Of a stretch of 33,008 nt of DNA, positions 16,424 through 23,521 are shown piece by piece. Both the position numbers and the translations under genes were made by a program. The stretch's first letter is position 1. Each line of letters opens with the position of its first letter. The notes under the pieces were generated by a model. It was given only the letters and a program-made list of their open reading frames with translations, was not told where the DNA came from and ran no database searches. Source of the DNA: Sulfurimonas sp. UBA6014 (GTDB lineage Bacteria; Campylobacterota; Campylobacteria; Campylobacterales; Sulfurimonadaceae); the NCBI GenBank assembly GCA_002428085.1, contig DJAA01000003.1:107626-140633 (forward strand), read 5' to 3'.

Positions 16424-17784
16424 TGCATAATTCCTATATCGTGGATAATATCATTTACCATGCTTGTGGTGTCTTTTGTAAGGTCGCATTGTCCCCTTTC
16501 GTACTCAAAGCATCGGTCTGGGATTGGGACATTGCCCCGTTTTATGATGCGTATATTTTTCTTCGCATCTCGTATGGTTATCATCTCATTATGGTTGATG
16601 ATGTGTGGCGAAAATGGAACGTCGATGATGCCGCTTTTTATGGAGTTAAATACCTTTCTCCAGAGTGTGTCAGCACTGTCATTTAAAACAGCTTCCATGA
16701 TGGCTCGCACTTCAAGCGTTAAAATCTCCTCCTCTTCTTCATCCACGATATTTGGCAAACCGTTTAAGATACGAAGGGTGTACTGGGTGTTGGCAACTGT
16801 TTTTGCATTTGCCTCTTTTGTAGGGATGCCTGAAGCTTCTTCTCTTGTTTTTGTGATGATTTTATCGGCTCCAACCATCGCGGCAATAACCGTGGACATA
16901 TTGATGAGTTGCTCAGCGTAATCTTTGTTGGTTGGAAACGCGCCCATCCACTGATGATAAACAAGGTTTATAACCGCATCGCTACAGTTAATGGCATCGG
17001 CATATTTGCGAGAGAGTTTTTTTATAACAGCACCCATGACGATATCTTGGTTCATAGAGCCCGTTTGCGAAAATGAAACAGAGAACGATTTTACCCCTTC
17101 TTCTAACGAGAGCATCATCTCTAAAAGCTGGATAACTATTGTGATAGCAGGCGGCACTAACGTAGCGGTGAGCGCGCCAAAAGACTCTCTGTTTATAGGC
17201 TCGTTGAGTTTGGAGTAGTTGGCACAAATTTTTTCAACATATTTCCAATATAAAAAGGCTTTATCAAGAGGAAAATTTTTTGAATAGGGCAAAAGATAGG
17301 TAATAGGACCACCCTCAATGTCAAAAATGCCCGAAGCCAAAGCCGTCTCGATAAGTAATCTCGCATCGGGCGTTCCATGACGAAGACTTACGGGTTTGTT
17401 AAAGTGCGTCACCATTTTTCGGGTTGTTCGGTAGCCGTGTGTGACAAGCGGGTAGCCGTTGAGCATATCGACATCATTTTCTTCGCTCAAACGGAGCATT
17501 TTTTTCGCAGTTGCGTAGTCGTTGAGTCTTGTGTTTGAGTCTATGGTGAGCGGCAATACATCGACGTTTGCCTCGACAAAAAATTCACTCAAGGCAAACT
17601 GTTTTTTATACGTTGGAAATCCGCCGCGAGGTTGAACTAACATTTTTGTTTTATTTTTAAAATGGTGCGAGATGAAGAGATTTTTATCTGCATTTCTTAT
17701 GAAATCTTCTACTTCCGCAAAGTCAAAATTGTCAACATGTTCGTTTGAGAGGATAATCTCTCGCTCTTGCTGGAGTAAACTCAT
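16420..17784 (-). CDS. glmE: Glutamate mutase (methylaspartate mutase) E subunit
   Basis: 454 residues, a TIM-barrel subunit that with GlmS and adenosylcobalamin interconverts L-glutamate and (2S,3S)-3-methylaspartate. Family blocks are plain: VQPRGGFP, LPLTIDSNTRLNDY, MLNGYPLVTHG, SLRHGTPDARLL, IEGGPITYLLPYSK, RESFGALTATLVPP and GIPTKEANA. The substrate residues I recall from the Clostridium enzyme (Arg66, Arg100, Arg149, Glu171, Tyr177, Tyr181) align with R53, R86, R135, E157, Y163 and Y167 at nearly identical spacing. The three-Arg claw for glutamate therefore looks intact and an active enzyme is expected. It overlaps glmS and glmL by 4 bases each, so all are translated as a unit. Confidence 0.9.
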   Translation of the reverse strand: MSLLQQEREIILSNEHVDNFDFAEVEDFIRNADKNLFISHHFKNKTKMLVQPRGGFPTYKKQFALSEFFVEANVDVLPLTIDSNTRLNDYATAKKMLRLSEENDVDMLNGYPLVTHGYRTTRKMVTHFNKPVSLRHGTPDARLLIETALASGIFDIEGGPITYLLPYSKNFPLDKAFLYWKYVEKICANYSKLNEPINRESFGALTATLVPPAITIVIQLLEMMLSLEEGVKSFSVSFSQTGSMNQDIVMGAVIKKLSRKYADAINCSDAVINLVYHQWMGAFPTNKDYAEQLINMSTVIAAMVGADKIITKTREEASGIPTKEANAKTVANTQYTLRILNGLPNIVDEEEEEILTLEVRAIMEAVLNDSADTLWRKVFNSIKSGIIDVPFSPHIINHNEMITIRDAKKNIRIIKRGNVPIPDRCFEYERGQCDLTKDTTSMVNDIIHDIGIMQ

Positions 17785-18194
17785 GATATTTTTCTCTCCC
17801 CTAAATAGACTTCAAGTGCGTCAAGTCCCGTGTTTAAATCGACTTGATGAAAAACCAAATCAAATCCGTATTTTTTATATTTTGGGACTATCTCCTCAGC
17901 ACTTGCGGTTCCTACGACTAGATTTCCGCCAATGACCATGACAAGTTTGTCTAACGTTTTATATTTTGAACGCAGCAGTTTTACCTCTCGGCTCCACCCC
18001 TCTGCTTCACCGTTAAGAGAGGAGATAAGAAGCACATCTGCATTTGTCTCTACTGCAGCGTCAAAAAACTCCTCAAGATAAGTATTTACACCAAGATTAA
18101 AAACCTCAAAACCTCTCGCACCCAGTGAGAGTTCTATGAGTCTATTTGCAACAACATGAATATCATTTCCAACTACACCAATTACTACTTTCAT
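17781..18194 (-). CDS. glmS: Glutamate mutase S subunit (cobalamin-binding)
   Basis: 137 residues, the usual size of the small Rossmann-fold B12 subunit. The base-off/His-on motif is present as D11-I-H13 in GVVGNDIHVVAN; H13 should coordinate cobalt. The Gly that normally closes DxHxxG is Ala here (A16). Other family segments are GFEVFNLGVNTYLEEF, LLISSLNGEAEGW, MVIGGNLVVGT and a C-terminal KYGFDLVF. It is first in the operon; a short stretch of AAAGAG directly before the ATG is a poor ribosome site. Function requires imported or synthesised cobalamin. No cobalamin riboswitch was seen upstream, where a REP cluster lies instead. Confidence 0.88.
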   Translation of the reverse strand: MKVVIGVVGNDIHVVANRLIELSLGARGFEVFNLGVNTYLEEFFDAAVETNADVLLISSLNGEAEGWSREVKLLRSKYKTLDKLVMVIGGNLVVGTASAEEIVPKYKKYGFDLVFHQVDLNTGLDALEVYLGERKIS

Positions 18195-18298
18195 CTCTTT
18201 TTATGCCTATGTATTATTTGTGTGAAAAGATACTAAAATTTTGGTTAGAGTAAGGTTAGAAGGTGTTAAAATACCGTTTAATTTTTTACGCTCTCTCT

Positions 18299-18368
18299 CG
18301 GAAGTACGACTTTAGTCGTACCTTAATGTCTTTCATGACGCAATGGTACGACTAAAGTCGTACTTCCG
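18299..18368. repeat. REPIN: two REP elements in perfect inverted arrangement
   Basis: The 24 bases 18299-18322 (starting CGGAAGTACGAC, ending AGTCGTACC) are exactly reverse-complementary to 18345-18368, with a 22-base spacer. Each unit is itself a hairpin (GTACGACT/AGTCGTAC with a 2-base loop). This is the layout of REPINs, which are moved by REP-associated tyrosine transposases encoded elsewhere. It lies between divergent glmS and the rraA-like gene, in a 317-bp gene-free stretch. Confidence 0.85.
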
Positions 18369-18378
18369 TTTGAATGAC

Positions 18379-18462
18379 GGTACGACTCTTGTGAAAATGT
18401 TATAACCAAACATTTTAAAAGTCGTACTTCCAAACGCTTGGAATTGTGGCTTTAGCCTCACC
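18379..18462. repeat. Split REP with internal hairpin, and a diverged REP
   Basis: GGTACGACT (18379-18387) and AAAGTCGTACTTCC (18418-18431) are the two halves of one REP. Between them is a different hairpin, AAAATGTT (18394-18401) with AACATTTT (18409-18416). A further 24-base unit at 18439-18462 (TGGAATTGTGGC, then TTTAGCCTCACC) matches the REP at about 16 of 24 positions and keeps the GGCTTTAGCC core fold, so it is probably an older or sister REP type. Confidence 0.65.
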
Positions 18463-18511
18463 TTTGCATCATGAAAGCCATATTTACAAAGAATTTTAAT
18501 AAAGGAAAAAA

Positions 18512-18997
18512 ATGGATTTTTTCACAGCAGATATTTGTGACTCGCATTTTGAGAGTGTTGCGGTACTCGAAGAAGGATACAAAAATTTTGGCGGTACGTC
18601 AAAGTGTCATGGCACAATCGTAACGGTAAAACTTGATAAAAACAATGCAGAGTTAGCACAAATACTTCGCGATGAAGACGGAGAGGGCAAAGTAGTTGTG
18701 GTCGATGTGGAGCGAGAGTATTTTGCAGTTGTGGGTGAAAATCTCATGAAACTTGCTGCTAAAAACAACTACAGCGGCATCATTGTAAACGGCTACATCA
18801 GGGATACTTTCCAAATCAAAGAGATACCCGTTGCATTGTATGCACTTGGAACATGTCCAAGAAAATACATCCCTACTACAAAAGGAGAGAGAGCGTTAAG
18901 TCTTCTTTTTGGCGGCGTACGATTTAACTCAGGCGAATATTTGTATGCCGATACAGACGGCATTGTAGTGACCAAAAAACCTTTACACATTTCATGA
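18512..18997 (+). CDS. RraA-like protein (HMG aldolase/RNase E regulator family)
   Basis: 161 residues, the same length as E. coli RraA. It begins with the family signature FFTADICDSHFESVAVLE and has FGGTSKCHGTIVTVKLDKNN, VVVVDVEREYFAVVGENL and GIIVNGYIRDTFQIKEIPV. The Arg-Asp of NGYIRD is the metal/substrate site of 4-hydroxy-4-methyl-2-oxoglutarate aldolases of this fold. E. coli RraA, lacking other residues, acts as an RNase E inhibitor. Campylobacterota generally rely on RNase Y/J rather than RNase E, so an aldolase or oxaloacetate decarboxylase activity is the better guess. AAAGGA lies 6 bases before the ATG. It overlaps the next gene by 4 bases. Confidence 0.85.
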   Translation: MDFFTADICDSHFESVAVLEEGYKNFGGTSKCHGTIVTVKLDKNNAELAQILRDEDGEGKVVVVDVEREYFAVVGENLMKLAAKNNYSGIIVNGYIRDTFQIKEIPVALYALGTCPRKYIPTTKGERALSLLFGGVRFNSGEYLYADTDGIVVTKKPLHIS

Positions 18998-19389
18998 TAG
19001 TCAACGACCTGATTTTAAACTACGTCCTGCTTTTTGTACTCTTAGAGTTTTATGAGATAAGCTGGCAAAAAGCTCCAAGCATCATGGGTATGCTTATTCG
19101 TATGCACAAATACTATGCAAAAAGCATATTTTTATTTTTACTGATGCAGCCAACTTTTATTTTTGGTATTTGGTTTGTCTTACTGAGCGATTTCAACCTG
19201 TTTGCCATCATTTTACTTTTTATAAAAACTGCAGATATCGCTACAAAAATACTACTCATAGAACAAGTTTTTGTAAAACGTGAACTTTCTCAAGATTTAA
19301 GTTTGATTCTTCTTGCCCCAATCAATAGCTTTTTACCTTACATGGGGCTCGTTATCCACCCTATTCTCATTGTTTTAGCTCTGCTTTAA
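18994..19389 (+). CDS. Small integral membrane protein, unknown
   Basis: 131 residues with about four hydrophobic segments: LILNYVLLFVLLEFYEI, SIFLFLLMQPTFIFGIWFVLL, FNLFAIILLFIKTADIA and the C-terminal LPYMGLVIHPILIVLALL. There is no signal peptide and no recognised domain. Its ATG overlaps the RraA-like stop (ATGA), so it is co-translated with it. Its stop codon interlocks with that of the convergent gene (TTAA at 19386-19389 supplies both stops). The function is unknown. Confidence 0.65.
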   Translation: MIVNDLILNYVLLFVLLEFYEISWQKAPSIMGMLIRMHKYYAKSIFLFLLMQPTFIFGIWFVLLSDFNLFAIILLFIKTADIATKILLIEQVFVKRELSQDLSLILLAPINSFLPYMGLVIHPILIVLALL

Positions 19390-20633
19390 CTCTCTTGGTT
19401 TTCGTACCCTTTTTTCACTTGGAGTTTTTTTGCCAAAATTTGGACACTTTGAGAGATATCCCCCTCGGCTATGTGGTAATGTTGGTGAAGCAATGCTAAA
19501 GAGCTCTCTATTTTAGTAGTTAACACTGCACTTAACATCTCTACATGACTCTTTAAAGACTCAATTTGTTCTTCCTCAGAGTATTTCATCTCTTTAGCAA
19601 TATTTGCAAGTTGTGATTGGGATTTTACATAGTCAGTTTTTATACGCTCAATATCGCCAATAAGCTCTTTTGCAGTTGCATAAATATTATGTAAAGTGTC
19701 ATTTTTAGATTTGAGTTCATCCATTTTTTTTGAAGAAAGAACCATTTGCTGCATAATCATCTCACTTTGCTGTCGTATCCCTGCGAGTCTATTTTCGCCT
19801 TCATACAAAGAGATACTTACACTCTCAGTGTGCGATTTAAGCGATAATACTTGCTTTTCAAAGGCTTGTGTAACTCCTGAGAGTTGCTCTAAAGTATGCG
19901 CTGTAACAGACGAAGCAATATCTTGTGAAATATTTTTCATCCCTGTAAGTTTTACACTTATGGTCTCCAAATCCTCCGTCATTTCATCTCGACTTTGGAC
20001 AGCTTTATGTAAAACAGCCTTGAGATAGTTAAAATGCTCCTGCTCTGTAATACGAAGGATATCTATATGTTTGTGAACAACATTATCAAGGTCTGGAAGC
20101 TGTTTTGTCGAAAACTCTTCAAATGCATGAGAAACCCCTTCATGCCAACTTCTAAGCTCATCAAACTGCCCTAAAAATTTATCTTGGTTGACTTGTATGG
20201 TGTCGAGTGCTTTGAGGTCTTGTGAAAACTTCTCTCTAATCTCATTTTGAGACCTTAAGTCTTCCTGCTTTGAAGCTGCGAGACGCTCTTCAAGTTCGCT
20301 CATAAATATTTTGAGCTCATTGACCTGCGTGATGAGAGAATAGGCAAAATCTTCCTTTGTTTTAGCAATTTGTCTCTTTTGTGTCTGATGCAAAACATTC
20401 ATCACAAGATAGAGTAAAAGGGCAACAAGCAATGGAAAAAAAGATTCGCGAAGGAGTAAAATAACATCCGTTGCATCGGGGTAGATGATAAAATGGACAA
20501 CGCTTGCGATAGCACCGATTCCTAACATAAGAGGAGAGTAGTCAATTTTATTGGGTTGCTTTAAAATAGATATTTGTCTTAAAAAAAGAAGAGCCATAAA
20601 TAAAAAAGATAGTAATACGTCACCCTCAAGCAT
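19386..20633 (-). CDS. Membrane-anchored coiled-coil protein, unknown
   Basis: 415 residues. Three hydrophobic segments lie in the first ~95 residues (DVLLSFLFMALLFL, MLGIGAIASVVHFIIY, FFPLLVALLLYLVMNVL). The remaining three quarters is predicted long alpha-helical coiled coil, rich in Glu, Gln, Lys and Leu (for example ISVKLTGMKNISQDIASSV, EKQVLSLKSHTESV). It resembles the signalling stalk of chemoreceptors only in composition; no conserved hairpin tip was seen. The frame also opens at a GTG (20651), but ATG 20633 has GGAG 6 bases upstream and is chosen. No function can be assigned; a structural or division/motility role is possible. Confidence 0.65.
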   Translation of the reverse strand: MLEGDVLLSFLFMALLFLRQISILKQPNKIDYSPLMLGIGAIASVVHFIIYPDATDVILLLRESFFPLLVALLLYLVMNVLHQTQKRQIAKTKEDFAYSLITQVNELKIFMSELEERLAASKQEDLRSQNEIREKFSQDLKALDTIQVNQDKFLGQFDELRSWHEGVSHAFEEFSTKQLPDLDNVVHKHIDILRITEQEHFNYLKAVLHKAVQSRDEMTEDLETISVKLTGMKNISQDIASSVTAHTLEQLSGVTQAFEKQVLSLKSHTESVSISLYEGENRLAGIRQQSEMIMQQMVLSSKKMDELKSKNDTLHNIYATAKELIGDIERIKTDYVKSQSQLANIAKEMKYSEEEQIESLKSHVEMLSAVLTTKIESSLALLHQHYHIAEGDISQSVQILAKKLQVKKGYENQES

Positions 20634-20659
20634 AGTAAACTCCAAAAACACTTATCATC

Positions 20660-20700
20660 TAATGTTACGCACTAAAACGAACACGTCCGTTTTAGTGGCT
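20660..20700. repeat. Hairpin dispersed repeat, family 2, copy 1
   Basis: TAATGTTACGC leads into the stem ACTAAAACG (20671-20679) / CGTTTTAGT (20688-20696) with centre AACACGTC. The same 41-base unit occurs inverted at 25211-25250, where one stem pair has changed from A-T to C-G on both arms. It lies between the HAD and coiled-coil genes. Confidence 0.8.
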
Positions 20701-20733
20701 ACTGCGCAATGTCCCTACAACCCTCTAAAGCTA

Positions 20734-20752
20734 CGAAAAACTTTGTTTTTCG
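20734..20752. other. Hairpin in the HAD/coiled-coil gene spacer
   Basis: CGAAAAAC (20734-20741) and GTTTTTCG (20745-20752) form a perfect 8-bp stem with a TTT loop, 24 bases after the stop of the reverse-strand HAD gene. It could slow transcription or protect the 3' end. There is no T-run after it on the reverse strand. Confidence 0.4.
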
Positions 20753-20775
20753 AGAATGAACAGAGTAATCTGAAA

Positions 20776-21411
20776 TTATTTTACCATAACTATGTCCAAA
20801 ATTTCTTTGGGCTTGTGGATTGTTTTTGTATGTCTGCCATCTGGTGAAAATCCCCAAGTTGCAAACATGGACTCTATCCCTGCGTTTTGTGCACTGAGCA
20901 TGTCTTTAGAGTTGTCACCGACCATCCAAGCTTTATGATTCTTCCTATCAAAATTGTAATGATTTAAAATTTCATTGAGCATCTGAGGATCAGGTTTTGA
21001 AGCGACAACTTTATCCGCACCGATGATAACGTCAAAGAGATGTGCGATTTGTAAATGCTCAAGCATTCTTTTTGCAAATTTTGTAGGGGCATTTGTAGCA
21101 ACTGAAATTTTGATGCCACATGCCAACAAGTTGTGAAGAGTCTCATAAATCCCATCATATAGATAGAGATTTTCAACACACTGTTTTTCATAATGCATCT
21201 CAAAAACTTCTCGATCTTTACTCTCATAAATCTCTGTGCCATAGAAAAGTTGTGAGAGATTTCTCGCCTCACTATTGATAGTATCAACGATATAATTTTC
21301 ACTTAAAGGCTCAAGCAAATAGTGTTTTTCTCTTACATAATTAATAGAAATGGTAATATCTTTTTTCGAATCTAAAAGCGTTCCATCCATGTCAAATATA
21401 ACTACTTTCAC
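20776..21411 (-). CDS. HAD-family phosphatase, phosphoglycolate phosphatase-like
   Basis: 211 residues of the haloacid dehalogenase superfamily with a small alpha cap. Motif I is FDMDGTLLDS with nucleophile D7 and acid D9. Motif II is SVATNAP, motif III the Lys of SKPDPQML, and motif IV MVGDNSKDM with the Mg-binding Asp pair. The layout matches Gph/PGPase-type enzymes, which dephosphorylate phosphoglycolate or small sugar phosphates; the exact substrate cannot be read. The start is GTG with GGAG 8 bases before it. It is followed on the same strand by the coiled-coil gene after a 142-bp spacer holding a dispersed repeat and a hairpin. Confidence 0.85.
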   Translation of the reverse strand: MKVVIFDMDGTLLDSKKDITISINYVREKHYLLEPLSENYIVDTINSEARNLSQLFYGTEIYESKDREVFEMHYEKQCVENLYLYDGIYETLHNLLACGIKISVATNAPTKFAKRMLEHLQIAHLFDVIIGADKVVASKPDPQMLNEILNHYNFDRKNHKAWMVGDNSKDMLSAQNAGIESMFATWGFSPDGRHTKTIHKPKEILDIVMVK

Positions 21412-21511
21412 TGTTTTTTCTCCAAATTATTTGATATTTCAATATATTTTATAAAAAAATCTTTGACTATAACAAAGAATATCATACCTCTGTTACGAAG
21501 AGATTTCATCT

Positions 21512-23287
21512 CTAAGAAGCAAACCCGCTCGAAAAGCTCTCTTTTGCCACGACAATTTGTTTTTGTTTCTCTTTTCTTTTTGTATCTTTTTCAACAAAGA
21601 TTTTTTTGCGCGTCACTGGGTTCATCTCTGTGTAATACATCACCGCCGAATAAGTTCCTGGTGTGGGGGTAAAAACTTGCGCTTGTTCGGGGTTCATTTG
21701 CAACTCATCTGTGGTAAACCTTTTTAACTCATGCATATCTTTCTCTTCACATCCAGGATGTGCGGCTATGAGATAGTAGGTCAAAAACTGCTCTTTGCCC
21801 TCTTCTTTATTAAGTTTGTCATAAAGCTTTTTAAAGTCTACAAGCGTTTGTTTTCCAGGTTTTCCCATGAGCTCTAACACATGCTGCTCGGTGTGTTCGG
21901 GAGCCACTTTCATCTGCCCTGAAATGTGATGTTTTACCATCTCTTTTAGGTACTCGTAGCCGTGTTTTTTGTCCTCTGTAATAAGGTCGTATCTCACACC
22001 GCTGGCTACAAATGCTTTTCTCACACCCTCCACTGCTCGCACCTGTCTTAAAAGATTTATGTTTCGGCTATGGTCAACTTTCATAGATTTACATAAGTGA
22101 GTTGCATCGACGCAGCGTTGATGGTCGCAGGTTCCAAGTTTGAGCTTTTTGTTGCATTCGTATCCGTACATATTTGCCGTAGGTCCGCCGACATCGCTGA
22201 TAATCCCTTTGTAATCTTTATACTTATTAAACTCTTTTGCTTCTTTGAGAATATTACCCTCTGAACGTGTTCGGATGGTTCTCCCCTGATGGACACCGAT
22301 GGCGCAAAAATTACACTCTCCCCAGCAGCCATGATGCGTCATGATAGAAAACTTGATAGTCTCCAAACATTTCACTTTGCCCATTTTCGCATAATAAGGG
22401 TGCAACTCTCTCGTAAAAGGGAGATTTGAGTTCGCATCCATTTCGTCTTCGTTTAGGTAGTCACACGGAGGGTTTTGGATGAGAAAACGCGTGTCAACAG
22501 CTTGACACAAACCTTTGGCCGCAATGGGGTCGTTGTTGTCGTAAAAGAGGTCAAAAAGGTCTATATATTTCTCTTTATCGTCCAAACACTCTTGATGTGA
22601 GGGCAACTGATGAAACTCTAACTTTGGCTCTTTTGCGATGTAACACACGCCTCGTATCTCTGTAAAGTCTCTTTTTTCGTCTATAGCTTTTGTGAGTTGC
22701 TCTAGTGCAATTTCACCCATGCCATAGATGAGCACATCCGCTTTAGAGTCAAAAAGAATGGGTTTTCTAAGCTTGTCCGACCAATAATCATAATGCGTCA
22801 CCCGCCTAAGCGAAGCCTCAATACCGCCTAAAACCAAAGGGACGGTACTTTTAAAATGTTGTCGTATGAGGTTACAATAAACGCTCAGTGCGCGGTCAGG
22901 TCTTTTGTCATTTTTACCGCCGGGAGTGTAGTCGTCTGAGTTACGGAACTTTTTTGTGGCAGTGTAGTTGCTCACCATGCTGTCAACACTTCCACCGCTC
23001 ACGCCCCAGTAAAGTCTAGGCTCGCCAAGACGGGAGATATCATCACCGCTGTTTATGTCAGGTTGTCCAATCATGCCAACTTTGTAGCCAAGACGTTCAA
23101 GCATACGACCGACCATCGCCACACCGATAAAAGGCGAATCTATATACGCATCACCGCTCACAAGAATAACATCACAATAATCCCAACCCAAGTCATCCAT
23201 CTCTGCTCTGGTTGTCGGGAGGAAATCTTTTTGGCTCCATGTATGCGTTTCATTTTTTACTTGTGAAGTTTTGTTTCTTCTACTCAA
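21512..23287 (-). CDS. YgiQ-family radical SAM protein (UPF0313)
   Basis: 591 residues from the chosen start. The N-terminal cobalamin-binding-like region contains QKDFLPTTRAEMDDLGWDYC, SGDAYIDSPFIGVAMVGRML and the GGIEASLRRVTHYDYWSDKL block typical of YgiQ. The radical SAM cluster motif is CWGECNFC (Cx3Cx2C) in HHGCWGECNFCAIGVHQGRT. A C-terminal half with QVFTPTPGTYSAVMYYTEMN follows. The biochemical role of YgiQ proteins is unknown. A longer frame reaches 23353, but the TTG at 23287 is preferred: GAAGG lies 7 bases before it, and a promoter (TTGAGT, 18 bp, TATAAT at 23324-23353) covers the upstream codons. Start choice confidence is moderate; the gene itself is certain. Confidence 0.9.
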   Translation of the reverse strand: MSRRNKTSQVKNETHTWSQKDFLPTTRAEMDDLGWDYCDVILVSGDAYIDSPFIGVAMVGRMLERLGYKVGMIGQPDINSGDDISRLGEPRLYWGVSGGSVDSMVSNYTATKKFRNSDDYTPGGKNDKRPDRALSVYCNLIRQHFKSTVPLVLGGIEASLRRVTHYDYWSDKLRKPILFDSKADVLIYGMGEIALEQLTKAIDEKRDFTEIRGVCYIAKEPKLEFHQLPSHQECLDDKEKYIDLFDLFYDNNDPIAAKGLCQAVDTRFLIQNPPCDYLNEDEMDANSNLPFTRELHPYYAKMGKVKCLETIKFSIMTHHGCWGECNFCAIGVHQGRTIRTRSEGNILKEAKEFNKYKDYKGIISDVGGPTANMYGYECNKKLKLGTCDHQRCVDATHLCKSMKVDHSRNINLLRQVRAVEGVRKAFVASGVRYDLITEDKKHGYEYLKEMVKHHISGQMKVAPEHTEQHVLELMGKPGKQTLVDFKKLYDKLNKEEGKEQFLTYYLIAAHPGCEEKDMHELKRFTTDELQMNPEQAQVFTPTPGTYSAVMYYTEMNPVTRKKIFVEKDTKRKEKQKQIVVAKESFSSGFAS

Positions 23288-23323
23288 AATATGACCTTCA
23301 TGTGTTCTAATTTTCTCTATGTA

Positions 23324-23353
23324 ATTATAATTTTTATGTATAATCATACTCAA
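23324..23353 (-). promoter_or_regulatory. Promoter of the YgiQ-family gene
   Basis: On the reverse strand TTGAGT (23353-23348) and a perfect TATAAT (23329-23324) are separated by 18 bp. Transcription would begin near 23317, which excludes the upstream in-frame starts at 23353 and 23347 and favours the TTG at 23287. Confidence 0.6.
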
Positions 23354-23391
23354 ATCAATTAAAAATCGACCTTACGGACTTGTGTTTAAAA

Positions 23392-23492
23392 TAGACTTCT
23401 TGCAAACCAAAGATTACTTCGTCGTTGCCTCGCAATGACCGTCATTGCAAACGAAGTGAAGCAATCTAAAAATAGGTTATGAAAGAAGTCTA
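23392..23492. repeat. Palindromic dispersed repeat, family 1, complete copy
   Basis: A roughly 100-bp near-perfect palindrome. TAGACTTCTTGCAAACC at the left end faces GGTTATGAAAGAAGTCTA at the right end, and CGCAATGAC faces GTCATTGC at the centre. No coding capacity. Parts recur at 1681-1727 and 2702-2949. It has the form of a MITE or large REP and lies just upstream of the acyl-CoA synthetase gene. Confidence 0.8.
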
Positions 23493-23521
23493 ATAAATAA
23501 AATCAAAAAAAGAGATTACGA

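Noticed and set aside
18299..18462. CRISPR array
   Set aside because: The repeats are inverted, of unequal spacing and self-palindromic, with no equal direct repeats and unique spacers, and no cas genes nearby.
18195..18511. Cobalamin riboswitch upstream of the glutamate mutase operon
   Set aside because: No B12-box was seen; the hairpins present are REP elements.
20634..20651. GTG start at 20651 for the coiled-coil protein
   Set aside because: GGAG lies between this GTG and the ATG at 20633 at ideal spacing for the latter.
22950..22980. Sigma-54 type promoter (TGGCA...TTGC)
   Set aside because: It lies inside the YgiQ-family coding region with wrong spacing quality and no gene start downstream.
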